A DNA stretch of 24,928 nucleotides from an uncultured Eubacteriales bacterium (GTDB lineage Bacteria > Bacillota > Clostridia > Monoglobales > Monoglobaceae). The stretch spans positions 1 through 24,928 of the forward strand of contig UQOT01000022.1 in assembly GCA_900542675.1 (NCBI GenBank), given 5' to 3'. Shown one piece after another: positions 1 through 7,630 of this stretch. The first letter of the stretch is position 1; each line of letters begins with the position of its first letter. The notes under the pieces were generated by a model that worked only from the letters and a program-made list of their open reading frames with translations, did no database searches and was not told the DNA's origin. The translations under genes and the position numbers were made by a program.

Positions 1-125
1 TCACAAGCGTAAATGCCACCAACAAACACGTTATCCTGCAAAACGAAGGGTGTTTAGTTAAAATACCCCCCCCCGTTTACGATTTTTCGCTCACCGCGAT
101 TACTAATATCAAATCTTGCCCTCAT
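1..125 (-). CDS. 5' end of an unidentified gene leaving the window, frame broken at a G9 run
   Basis: Reading leftward, an ATG at 125-123 follows an AGGAGG ribosome binding site at a 9-nt spacing and a perfect sigma-A promoter further upstream, so this is a real gene start. As written, the frame runs only 23 codons (MRARFDISNRGERKIVNGGG..) to TAA at 56-54. The change comes at nine consecutive G (nine C at 66-74 on the plus strand). With eight G the frame stays open to the window edge, and the added residues (basic, then LLVAFTLV) look like a membrane or signal segment. Seven or nine G both stop at once. The break may be phase variation, a sequencing error or decay. The product is not recognisable from about 40 residues. 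Confidence 0.45.
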
Positions 126-224
126 ATTTGAGCCCCTCCTTACAAATTTGATATAAAAACAAATATTAAATTAGAACCGAACGAGTGAACGTACGTACAT
201 AAACATTCACTTTTGGTTATCACG

Positions 225-253
225 ATTATAAACCCATCCCCCCTTTTTGTCAA
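225..253 (-). promoter_or_regulatory. Perfect sigma-A-type promoter for the leftward gene
   Basis: On the minus strand TTGACA (253-248) is separated by exactly 17 nt from TATAAT (230-225), matching consensus at all twelve positions. The predicted start near 218 gives a leader of about 92 nt before the ATG at 125. That leader contains an imperfect dyad (AGTGAA ... TTCACT, about 184-211) around GTACGTAC. Confidence 0.85.
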
Positions 254-264
254 CCCCAAAAAAT

Positions 265-292
265 AAAAATGTTACAGGTTTGTAACATTTTT
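265..292. promoter_or_regulatory. Perfect 12-bp inverted repeat upstream of the leftward promoter
   Basis: AAAAATGTTACA (265-276) and TGTAACATTTTT (281-292) are exact inverted repeats around a GGTT centre. The dyad begins 11 bp upstream of the -35 box at 253-248. This placement suits an operator for a dimeric regulator. The low GC content argues against an efficient terminator, although the minus-strand reading also ends in T residues. The half sites resemble TGTTA/TAACA-type operators, but the spacing is one base longer than the GlnR/TnrA site, so no regulator is named. Confidence 0.55.
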
Positions 293-344
293 ACGAAGTT
301 TGTGTTATGGAATTGTATATTTTTTCGCCAAAAAAGGCTCCCCA

Positions 345-442
345 ACGACCGTGGCCGCACACTGCAGTGTTTGGCCACGGTCGTCTTTTCCTACACGCGT
401 TTATGCTATTGTTATGATAAATTAAGACTTTTTCGACAGTCT
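345..442 (+). repeat. Dispersed MITE-like repeat, copy 1 (partial)
   Basis: Positions about 358-442 match the reverse complement of about 8109-8194 with only around ten differences, including the outer end ending in TTTTTCGACAGTCT. Inside is a perfect 12-bp hairpin (ACGACCGTGGCC at 345-356, GGCCACGGTCGT at 373-384) whose loop contains the palindrome CACTGCAGTG. Only one terminal arm is recognisable, so this copy looks truncated or derived. It encodes no protein and lies between two divergent promoters. Confidence 0.7.
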
Positions 443-494
443 GGGGGCGGATGGTATGATTGTCATATTTCTAAATTATGCTGCGTTTTTTTGA

Positions 495-523
495 TTGACA
501 TTACCTTAAAACTGCTGTATAAT
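495..523 (+). promoter_or_regulatory. Perfect sigma-A-type promoter for the EAL/FIST pair
   Basis: TTGACA (495-500), a 17-nt spacer and TATAAT (518-523) match the consensus exactly. The expected start is near 530, giving a leader of about 47 nt. A GAGGTAGGGG ribosome binding site ends 7 nt before the ATG at 577. Confidence 0.88.
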
Positions 524-576
524 TATAGATATGTAAAAAGGTATACGGATAAAACAAAAGAGGTAGGGGATATGAT

Positions 577-1911
577 ATGGGTGATTACGGCAGCCTGAAA
601 AGCACCGAGGAATATGAGAATATCATTAAAAGCCTTGTTTTGACAGATTATAGCACGGGTATTGCTAACCTTGAGGCGTTTATACAGTTTGCAAACAGCG
701 TTATTGCCGAAGGAAATACCAATAAATACACCGCGCTGTATTTTAATATTCATAACTTCAAGTCAGTTCACAAAGCGCTTTCTTATAATGAAGCCACTAA
801 GGTTATGAAAAAATATTGCCGTTTAGTTGCAAATGCCGTTACCAAAAACGAAATTGTGGCTCGGCTCGGCAGCGATAATTTTGCCGCTCTTGTCCTTGAC
901 CAAAACAAGGATTACTTCTTAGACTTAATTCAAAATATGGTCATAAAGCACGAAAAAGACGGTCAAATGCTGAGCTTTGTATTCAGCGCAACAATCGGCG
1001 CGTCAAAGCTAAACGACGAGAAGGACGCGGGCGAGATACTGCTGCACACTAACATAGCGTATCATTCAGCACGCGATAACAGAGTTTTGTTCAGTTATTA
1101 CGACCGAGAAGCGAGCCTTAAACTTCTTGAACGAAACATCATACTTTCGAACTTTTCAAGAGCGATTAAGCAAAGAGAATTTTACGCGGTTTATCAGCCA
1201 AAGGTTGAAACCGTAACCCACAAAATTATCGGCGCCGAGGCGCTTGTTCGCTGGAATCACGACGGCGGCTGTATTATGCCGTCGAGCTTTATACCGACGT
1301 TTGAAAACGACGGCTGTATCACCGTGCTTGACTTTTATATGCTGGAGGAAGTCTGCAAATTCTTAAGCAAGCTGCGCAGCGACGGATTAAATCTTATTAA
1401 AATATCTGTCAATTTTTCAAAGAGACACCTTGCGAACAACAAGCTGGTTGAGGAAATAGTCGAGGTCATAGACCGATATGATATTCCGCACGAATACATA
1501 GAAGTTGAGCTTACAGAGGGTGAGGACTTTAACCAGGAAGTTATGAAAGAAATTGTGTACGGGCTTAATGTTCTTGGAATTAAAACTTCCATTGACGATT
1601 TCGGGACAGGGTATTCGTCACTTTCTATGCTCAGCAATTTGCAGCTTGATACACTTAAAATCGACAGAAGCTTTATACCCGATGGAGAGGCTAAGAGCAG
1701 CGATAAAAGTATGCTTATGCTTCAAGGCGTTATAAACCTTGCCAAAAGCCTTGGCCTTACGATTGTCGCTGAGGGCGTCGAGACGCCGAAGCAGCTTAAA
1801 CTGATAGAGAGTATGAACTGTGATATTGTTCAAGGCTACATCTTTGACAAGCCGCTTGACGAAGACGAATTTATCGGCAGGCTTAAACAAAAAGTTTATT
1901 CAGTAGGCTGA
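577..1911 (+). CDS. Degenerate GGDEF-EAL protein, probable c-di-GMP phosphodiesterase
   Basis: This 444-residue soluble protein has an N-terminal GGDEF-type domain (about 20-180) and a C-terminal EAL domain (about 190-440). The GGDEF signature is replaced by GSDNF (98-102), so cyclase activity is unlikely. The EAL residues are all present: E221 of EAL, N279, E311 of ELTE, D340-D341 in DDFGTGYSSL, K361, E399 and E402 of AEGVET, and Q419 of QGY. By family knowledge such proteins hydrolyse c-di-GMP, and the degenerate GGDEF half often acts as a regulatory domain; that is inference here. There is no membrane segment or other sensor domain, so input may come from the FIST gene 37 bp downstream. 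The start at 577 is preferred over the ATG at 572, which gives only a very short frame. Confidence 0.9.
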   Translation: MGDYGSLKSTEEYENIIKSLVLTDYSTGIANLEAFIQFANSVIAEGNTNKYTALYFNIHNFKSVHKALSYNEATKVMKKYCRLVANAVTKNEIVARLGSDNFAALVLDQNKDYFLDLIQNMVIKHEKDGQMLSFVFSATIGASKLNDEKDAGEILLHTNIAYHSARDNRVLFSYYDREASLKLLERNIILSNFSRAIKQREFYAVYQPKVETVTHKIIGAEALVRWNHDGGCIMPSSFIPTFENDGCITVLDFYMLEEVCKFLSKLRSDGLNLIKISVNFSKRHLANNKLVEEIVEVIDRYDIPHEYIEVELTEGEDFNQEVMKEIVYGLNVLGIKTSIDDFGTGYSSLSMLSNLQLDTLKIDRSFIPDGEAKSSDKSMLMLQGVINLAKSLGLTIVAEGVETPKQLKLIESMNCDIVQGYIFDKPLDEDEFIGRLKQKVYSVG

Positions 1912-1948
1912 AACTTATCGATAATGATTTTATGAGAGGGTTTTTATT

Positions 1949-3070
1949 ATGATAAAAAGCAGTTTTGGCGTTGGCAGAAACAAAGACGATGCAAAAAAAT
2001 GCGTTGAAGAAGCGGTCGGTAAATTCAAAAATCCAAAGCTTATCCTTTTCTTCTCAGGCGAAAAGAATTTCTGCGAATATGCCGAAATTATACACGATAT
2101 GTTTCCAAATTCTATTAGCTTGGGGTGCTCGGTTTACCGTACGTGGAATTCGTGGGGTACGGATAAGGATTTACTTAGCGTTGTCGCTGTTGAGGAAGGA
2201 ATAATCTGCTCCGCAGGAGTCATCGAAAAGGCGGACAGCTTTGCTCTTTCATACGCGGATATTGTCAAGGATTGTATGGATGAGGTTAAGAACACCGAAA
2301 ACACCGTATGCATTGAGTTCACCGTACCTTATAAATACGCGGAAGAATATGCGATAATGACTCTCAGCAGTGTTCTTTTAAAAGATGAAATACCTGTAAT
2401 CGGCGGAACAGCGGCAAACACCTGTGCTGACACAACAGTGTCGGATGACGCATATGTCGCGCTGAACGGCAAGATATACAACGACGGCTGCGTTTTTGCG
2501 ATAATTCACAGCATAAACGGCAGGGTTTTGCTCTACCGTGAAAATATTTATGAACCGCTGACGGGCACAGAGTTTACCGTTACAAAGGCGAACAACGTTA
2601 CAAGAACAATTATTACCTGCGACAACATTCCCGCCGCACATATTTATGCAAGAGAGCTTAATATACCCACAGAGGAAATCAGCCACCGCTTCTTTCACTA
2701 TCCGATGGGGCAGTGCGTCGGTAACGATACATACGTCACGGCCGTTCAGAGTGAAGGTACGCACGGAAGCTTAAAATGCCACGCACGTGTACACGAAAGC
2801 ACAAAAATGATGGTTATGAAAGAGGGCGACTATAAAAGTATAACTCGCCGCACCATTGAGGATGTAAAGAAGGACTTATCCAATCCATCACTTGTGCTGA
2901 TGTTTCACTGCGTCGCGCGAACAATTTTGTTCGAGGATAACGGATACCTAAACGAGTATCAGAAGCTCCTTTCTGATGCGGTTCGGAATTTCACGGGACT
3001 GGCTTGTCTCGGTGAACAGTTAGGAACCAAAAACTTTAACCACACAATGATGCTTGCGGTATTTGAATAA
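1949..3070 (+). CDS. FIST domain sensory protein
   Basis: The 373-residue product resembles FIST_N plus FIST_C over its whole length. It has an early GVGRNKDDA segment, a central VIGGTAAN turn and a C-terminal GEQLGTKNFNHTMMLAVFE ending, where the GEQ and NHT pieces are typical of FIST_C. FIST domains are predicted small-ligand (possibly amino acid) sensors and often occur with GGDEF, EAL or other signalling partners. Here it is a free-standing cytoplasmic protein with no signal peptide or membrane segment, 37 bp behind the EAL gene and without its own promoter. A pair in which FIST senses a ligand and controls the phosphodiesterase is a reasonable inference. An AGAGGG ribosome binding site precedes the ATG. 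Confidence 0.85.
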   Translation: MIKSSFGVGRNKDDAKKCVEEAVGKFKNPKLILFFSGEKNFCEYAEIIHDMFPNSISLGCSVYRTWNSWGTDKDLLSVVAVEEGIICSAGVIEKADSFALSYADIVKDCMDEVKNTENTVCIEFTVPYKYAEEYAIMTLSSVLLKDEIPVIGGTAANTCADTTVSDDAYVALNGKIYNDGCVFAIIHSINGRVLLYRENIYEPLTGTEFTVTKANNVTRTIITCDNIPAAHIYARELNIPTEEISHRFFHYPMGQCVGNDTYVTAVQSEGTHGSLKCHARVHESTKMMVMKEGDYKSITRRTIEDVKKDLSNPSLVLMFHCVARTILFEDNGYLNEYQKLLSDAVRNFTGLACLGEQLGTKNFNHTMMLAVFE

Positions 3071-3212
3071 ACTGAAAGGGTAAGCTTGTATATCTGTTGA
3101 AATTGTATCAATACAAATGACAAAACACTTACAGAACATATACAGGAAATAATTTTACAGCAAATAAAATATTTATAATCAGGAACTTACGAATATTACT
3201 GAGTAACGTACG

Positions 3213-3248
3213 AAAAGCTCCCGTGTGGGTTAGACCGAGCGGGAGCTT
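3213..3248 (-). terminator. Terminator after spoVFB, possibly bidirectional
   Basis: CGGGAGCTT (3240-3248) and AAGCTCCCG (3215-3223) form a 9-bp stem. On the minus strand it is followed by TTTT, 11 nt beyond the spoVFB stop. On the plus strand the tail is ATTTGGTTGGG, so it may also stop FIST transcripts less efficiently. The rest of 3071-3212 shows no gene, only a weak TTGTAT/ATACAA dyad at 3103-3116. Confidence 0.75.
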
Positions 3249-3259
3249 ATTTGGTTGGG

Positions 3260-3832
3260 TTATATAAGAAGCGGTTGAATTTGATTGCCATACATTGCGC
3301 TTTCGATTGTTTTTGGGATTTTTGTGAAATCGGCGACGAGCGAATTCTCCTTTTCTGTGCAGTCGTCCTGACAAAACGGCACAAGATAAATATGTTTTCT
3401 TGCCATAAGCTTACCTATATTTTGCGCGTTTGCACCGAGACCGTCGTTTGTCGAAACCGCTATTACAACCGGTTTGTTATTCCGAAGGTGAGACTTCACC
3501 GCGAGCGTCACAGCCGTATCCGCTATTCCGTTCGCTATCTTTGACAGTGAATTCCCGGTACACGGTGCAACAACAAGCACGTCAAGTATTTTTTTGGGTC
3601 CTATCGGCTCAACCTCGGTTATTTCTGTCATCGGTTTGCATCCTGTAATCTTTTCAAGCTCAGTCTTTAAGTCCTCCGCCCTGCCAAACCTTGTATCCGT
3701 CTCCGCAACTGCCTTAGACAATATGGGATACATCTCATTTCCGTCATCAGACAGCAGCTTTATCACGGGAATAATCTTTTTGAATGTACAAAATGAGCCT
3801 GTCATCGCAAATCCGATATTATATCTCTGCAT
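3260..3832 (-). CDS. spoVFB: Dipicolinate synthase subunit B
   Basis: The 190-residue flavoprotein-like protein is the B subunit of dipicolinate synthase, which works with SpoVFA in the mother cell to make dipicolinic acid from dihydrodipicolinate for the spore core. Recognisable segments are GFAMTGSFCT near the start, DTRFG, EPIGPKK, the central VVAPCTGNSLSKIANGI (about 88-104), RNNKPVVIAVSTNDGLG and VPFCQDD. These align along the length with the Bacillus protein from memory. The length is normal. An AAAGGTGG ribosome binding site precedes the ATG, 25 bp after spoVFA, so the two are co-transcribed. A terminator follows. The asd/dapG/dapA genes that follow in Bacillus are absent here. Confidence 0.95.
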   Translation of the reverse strand: MQRYNIGFAMTGSFCTFKKIIPVIKLLSDDGNEMYPILSKAVAETDTRFGRAEDLKTELEKITGCKPMTEITEVEPIGPKKILDVLVVAPCTGNSLSKIANGIADTAVTLAVKSHLRNNKPVVIAVSTNDGLGANAQNIGKLMARKHIYLVPFCQDDCTEKENSLVADFTKIPKTIESAMYGNQIQPLLI

Positions 3833-3857
3833 AAATTCACCACCTTTAAAATATACG

Positions 3858-4751
3858 CTATTTTATACCGAGCTCCTTCAATATGTTTTTAATCGTATCA
3901 CAAATTATATTCCCCGCCGTTACCGGCGCCGCCTTTCCCGGCAGTGACAAAGCCCAAATTACCTTGCGTCCAAGCTTATTTGCCGAATCAAAATCCACCC
4001 CGCCGGGCTTGCTTGCAAGGTCTATTATTAGGCAGTTTTCTTTCAGGCTTTCGAGCATTTCGCTGTCAACTATTTTGAATGGGATGGTGTTGAATAATAT
4101 ATCGTATTGTTCGGGTCTGTCAAGAGGTTCGGTCAGCATTATACCTCTGTAGCCGTATGCCCTTATATATGCAATATCTTTGTGCTTGCGCACCGCAACG
4201 GTCACGTCTGCACCGAGTCCTTTTAAAGTATTTGCGAGTACTTTCCCGACTCTGCCGTAGCCGAGGCACAGGCACTTACTGCCGTGAATGGTTATCGGCA
4301 TTTCCTCCATTGCTATCTTGATTGCTCCCTCTGCGGTCGGAATAGCGTTTAAAACCGCAAGTTCCTCTCTGTCCATATAGTCGATTATATGCAATCCGTA
4401 GATTTTGGAAATTGCCTCCAGCCTGTCGTCAACCTTTCCGGCAAGCACCAGCTTACGGTTGTTATCCGAAAGCGCGCGGAACAGCTCGCCCACACCGATT
4501 TTCTTATCCGAAAGCGGTGTATTGATGATTTCGCTGTCTAAAACCGATGAATACGGCAGCGGCAATACGACCGCATCCGCATCTCTGACCGCCTCGTCTA
4601 CGCTGTTTGTAATTTGAATATTCTCCGTCGGCCGGACGCCTTCATCAATGCCGCAAACCTTGATGCTGTTCCCCTCCGCTGCAAATCCCTTTATTACATT
4701 AATCTGTCTTCGGTCTCCGCCGATAAATGAAAAAGTCAATATATTGCTCAT
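3858..4751 (-). CDS. spoVFA: Dipicolinate synthase subunit A
   Basis: The 297-residue NAD(P)-binding protein is the catalytic A subunit of dipicolinate synthase. Visible features are FIGGDRRQINVI at the N-terminus (about 9-20), the sequence NAIPTAEGAI (about 135-144), the nucleotide-binding GYGRVG (164-169), IDLASKPGGVDF (about 243-254) and LPGKAAPVTAGNI near the C-terminus. All are shared with Bacillus SpoVFA as I know it. It is the first gene of a two-gene operon with spoVFB. A GAGGTG ribosome binding site lies 7-12 nt before the ATG. A sigma-K-like promoter sits immediately upstream, which fits its known mother-cell timing in other spore formers. Confidence 0.95.
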   Translation of the reverse strand: MSNILTFSFIGGDRRQINVIKGFAAEGNSIKVCGIDEGVRPTENIQITNSVDEAVRDADAVVLPLPYSSVLDSEIINTPLSDKKIGVGELFRALSDNNRKLVLAGKVDDRLEAISKIYGLHIIDYMDREELAVLNAIPTAEGAIKIAMEEMPITIHGSKCLCLGYGRVGKVLANTLKGLGADVTVAVRKHKDIAYIRAYGYRGIMLTEPLDRPEQYDILFNTIPFKIVDSEMLESLKENCLIIDLASKPGGVDFDSANKLGRKVIWALSLPGKAAPVTAGNIICDTIKNILKELGIK

Positions 4752-4768
4752 ACCTTTGCACCTCGGTG

Positions 4769-4796
4769 TATTATATGATGAATTTGCCGATTGTGT
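4769..4796 (-). promoter_or_regulatory. Sigma-K-like promoter of spoVFA-spoVFB
   Basis: On the minus strand CATATAATA (4777-4769) fits the sigma-K -10 pattern CATA-N3-TA exactly, with ACA (4796-4794) 16 nt upstream as the -35. The embedded TATAAT could also suit sigma-A, but no TTGACA-like hexamer lies at 17 nt. The predicted start falls about 4762-4764, right at the ribosome binding site, so the leader would be only about 11-13 nt. Confidence 0.55.
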
Positions 4797-4820
4797 TACC
4801 TAATAATATTAAGCAAAAAA

Positions 4821-4843
4821 GTATTCCCCTACAGCGGGTATAC
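4821..4843. repeat. Imperfect inverted repeat in the spoVFA/MATE intergenic region
   Basis: GTATTCCC (4821-4828) and GGGTATAC (4836-4843) pair except for one mismatch. The dyad lies about 25 bp upstream of the sigma-K-like -35 box and has no U-tract, so it is more like a regulatory site than a terminator. The remaining sequence to about 5010 is AT-rich and shows no gene. Confidence 0.3.
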
Positions 4844-5019
4844 CTTAATAATAGTTTGTGCCGATAATTTATTTATTGGCATTAATTATTTGCCCATCCT
4901 CGTCAGCATCACAGCAGATTAAATGATTACGGCAGACGTGTAAGATAATATAAACAATACTTTTCAAAAACTGTATCCGTTTTTAAAACACTCTGCTTAG
5001 TTTTTGGGTAAACTGCGTA

Positions 5020-5048
5020 TTGACATTGACCTCCAATAGATGTATAGT
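5020..5048 (+). promoter_or_regulatory. Sigma-A-type promoter of the MATE operon
   Basis: TTGACA (5020-5025), a 17-nt spacer and TATAGT (5043-5048) match consensus at eleven of twelve positions. The start near 5055 gives a leader of about 43 nt ending in AAAGGAGG, 7 nt before the ATG at 5098. Confidence 0.82.
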
Positions 5049-5097
5049 TAAATAAACGCACAATAATTATTTGATAATTTTTAAAGGAGGCTGAACT

Positions 5098-6531
5098 ATG
5101 GCAAAATCACTGACTAACGATATGACTGTCGGCAAGCCTCTTAGGCATATAATCAGGTTTACAATACCGCTGCTTATCGGTAACGTGTTTCAGGTACTTT
5201 ATAATATGGTCGACACCATAATTGTGGGACGTACCATCAGCGTTGAAGCTCTTGCGGCAGTCGGCGCGGCGGGGGCGATTTCATTCCTTATCGTCGGCTT
5301 TGCACTCGGATTTACAAACGGTCTTTCTATCATTGTTGCGCAGCGGTTCGGCGCGAATGATATGAACGGTGTCCGCAGAAGCGCCGGTACGGGAATTATA
5401 CTTTCGTTTCTTGCATCAATCGTGATTACTGCGGTCAGTATGCTGTCAGCACGGACACTGCTCGAATTTATGAACACACCAGCTAATATAATCGACGACG
5501 CATATAACTATATAATCGTAATATACGCCGGAATTGTATTTCAGCTGTTTTATAACTACATATCCTGCGTTATCCGTGCGCTTGGTGACAGCAAAACGCC
5601 GCTCTACTTTCTTCTAATCGCATCGGTGCTCAATATTATTCTTGACCTGACATTTATTATTGTATTTAAGATGGGCGTTGCCGGAGCAGGTCTTGCTACA
5701 ATTATCGCACAGGCGCTTTCGGGGTTACTCTGCCTTATATATGTATGGCGAAAGTTCCCGCAGCTGCATCTTAAAAAATCCGACTTTAAGTGGGAGGGTC
5801 AGTTTGTGCTAAGGCACCTCAGTCTCGGCATACCTATGGCGTTCCAGATGTCGGTTACGGCAATCGGTGTTATGGTTGTGCAGAGCGTGCTCAATTCATT
5901 CGGTTCAACGGTTATCGCAGGTTACACCGCGGCAAATAAAATAGAGCAGCTCATATCCCAGCCGCAGATTTCGTTCGGCGTAGCAATGGCGACATTTGTC
6001 GGTCAAAACTACGGAGCAATGCGTGCGGACAGAATACGCGAAGGCGTCAGAAAGTGTTCATTTGTGGTTATTGCGTTCACATTTGTTGTTGTATCACTCG
6101 TTATTATATTTGCAAGACCTATTGCACGAATATTTATCGACTCAAATACCGATGCGGCGCTTGCTGACAGCGTTATCGGCTATACAAGAACGTACTTCTT
6201 AATCGCAGGTGTGTTCTACTTTGCGCTTGCGCTTCTGTTTGTCTACAGAAACAGCCTTCAGGGTATGGGCAACTCAGGCATAGTATTAAGCGGCAGCGCA
6301 ACAGAGCTTATTGCAAGAATTGTGCTCTCGCTTGTCCTTGCAAAAACACTTACCGGAATGTACGGTGAATTCTACGGATACCTCGGAGTTTGCGCATCAG
6401 GACCTATTGCCTGGCTGTCGGCGTGCATACTCTTTATGACGGCATATTTCATAAAAATAAGAAAACTGCCCGAAGTATTTAAAAAACAAAAGGAGTTCCG
6501 CGAGCTTGACGGAGCTTCGGCATATAAATAA
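5098..6531 (+). CDS. MATE family multidrug/metabolite exporter
   Basis: The 477-residue integral membrane protein has about twelve hydrophobic segments and the MATE two-halves arrangement. Family-typical segments include FTIPLLIGNVFQVLYNMVDTI at the start of the first half (about 21-41), IIVGRTISVEALAAVGAAGA, and an equivalent SLGIPMAFQMSVTAIG opening the second half. MATE proteins export cationic drugs or metabolites using Na+ or H+ gradients; the substrate cannot be inferred. It is the first of three co-directional membrane protein genes with 24-33 bp gaps and has a strong promoter of its own. A perfect AAAGGAGG ribosome binding site fixes the start. The C-terminus ends in a short charged cytoplasmic tail. 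Confidence 0.93.
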   Translation: MAKSLTNDMTVGKPLRHIIRFTIPLLIGNVFQVLYNMVDTIIVGRTISVEALAAVGAAGAISFLIVGFALGFTNGLSIIVAQRFGANDMNGVRRSAGTGIILSFLASIVITAVSMLSARTLLEFMNTPANIIDDAYNYIIVIYAGIVFQLFYNYISCVIRALGDSKTPLYFLLIASVLNIILDLTFIIVFKMGVAGAGLATIIAQALSGLLCLIYVWRKFPQLHLKKSDFKWEGQFVLRHLSLGIPMAFQMSVTAIGVMVVQSVLNSFGSTVIAGYTAANKIEQLISQPQISFGVAMATFVGQNYGAMRADRIREGVRKCSFVVIAFTFVVVSLVIIFARPIARIFIDSNTDAALADSVIGYTRTYFLIAGVFYFALALLFVYRNSLQGMGNSGIVLSGSATELIARIVLSLVLAKTLTGMYGEFYGYLGVCASGPIAWLSACILFMTAYFIKIRKLPEVFKKQKEFRELDGASAYK

Positions 6532-6564
6532 AAAACTATACGCAAGCCTCAGAAGGGAGAAAAT

Positions 6565-7605
6565 ATGAATTTTATCAAAACAAGCTGGCTTGGATTTTTG
6601 CTGTGTCTTGTTATTGCCGTGCCGTCTTATATTCTTGGAACATTCTTTCCGATAGTCGGCGGACCGGTGTTTGCAATAATAATCGGAATGATTGTTACAT
6701 TCTTTATAAAAGACAAAACAAAAGTTCAGCCGGGAATTAATTTTACATCCAAAAAGATACTGCAATACGCGGTTATCCTGCTTGGCTTCGGAATGAACCT
6801 CGGCAGTATTGCAAAAACAGGCGCGACGTCGCTGCCGATTATTGTTGCTACGATTTCAACATCGCTGATTGTGTCGTTTCTGCTGTATAAGGTTCTTAAA
6901 ATGCAGCCGAAAATTGCAACGCTTATCGGCGTCGGCTCGTCAATCTGCGGAGGCTCGGCTATTGCCGCAACAGCCCCGGTTATCGGTGCGGATGATGAGG
7001 AAATTGCTCAGTCTATCTCGGTCATTTTCCTGTTTAATATTCTGGCGGCGCTTATCTTCCCGACACTCGGTCAATTGCTTGGTATGAGCGAACAGGGCTT
7101 CGGCCTGTTTGCGGGAACTGCAGTAAACGATACCTCGTCGGTCACAGCGGCGGCTTCTGCGTGGGACGGTATGCACCCGGGACACAACACTCTTGATATT
7201 GCAACGATTGTAAAGCTAACTCGCACGCTTGCTATAATTCCTATTACGCTTGTTCTTGCACTTTGGCGTACAAAGAAAGAAAAGTCAAATGACGGCGCAA
7301 AGATAAGTATAAAGAAAATCTTTCCTATGTTTATACTGTACTTTGTGCTTGCTTCGGTCATCACAACTATATTTTACGCAATCTTCCCTAGCGGTACGAT
7401 TTATGAAGCCGGCAAATCCGTTTTTGCATTTCTGAAGGATTTAAGCAAATTTTTCATCGTTATGGCTATGTCGGCAATCGGGCTTAATACAAATATAGTA
7501 AAGCTCGTAAAATCGGGCGGAAAACCGATATTTCTCGGTTTGTGCTGCTGGATAGCAATTACCGCAGTAAGTCTTATAATGCAGCACTTTATGGGAATAC
7601 TGTAA
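6565..7605 (+). CDS. YeiH/UPF0324 family putative anion (sulfate-type) transporter
   Basis: The 346-residue polytopic membrane protein has about ten hydrophobic segments. It carries the family signatures QYAVILLGFGMNLG (about 68-81), GVGSSICGGSAIAATAPVIG (about 128-147) and GTAVNDTSSVTAAASAW (about 186-202). These identify the YeiH/UPF0324 (Cons_hypoth698) family. Members are described as putative sulfate or sulfonate exporters, but biochemical evidence is thin, so the substrate is uncertain. An AAGGGAG ribosome binding site precedes the ATG 33 bp after the MATE gene, and the next gene follows after 25 bp, consistent with an operon. Length is normal. Confidence 0.9.
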   Translation: MNFIKTSWLGFLLCLVIAVPSYILGTFFPIVGGPVFAIIIGMIVTFFIKDKTKVQPGINFTSKKILQYAVILLGFGMNLGSIAKTGATSLPIIVATISTSLIVSFLLYKVLKMQPKIATLIGVGSSICGGSAIAATAPVIGADDEEIAQSISVIFLFNILAALIFPTLGQLLGMSEQGFGLFAGTAVNDTSSVTAAASAWDGMHPGHNTLDIATIVKLTRTLAIIPITLVLALWRTKKEKSNDGAKISIKKIFPMFILYFVLASVITTIFYAIFPSGTIYEAGKSVFAFLKDLSKFFIVMAMSAIGLNTNIVKLVKSGGKPIFLGLCCWIAITAVSLIMQHFMGIL

Positions 7606-7630
7606 TCTAATATGAAATGGAGTTAAAAAT

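Noticed and set aside
269..598. 109-codon plus-strand frame across the left intergenic region
   Set aside because: It begins inside the 265-292 dyad, runs through the repeat hairpin and the promoter of the next gene, has no ribosome binding site and overlaps the EAL gene start.
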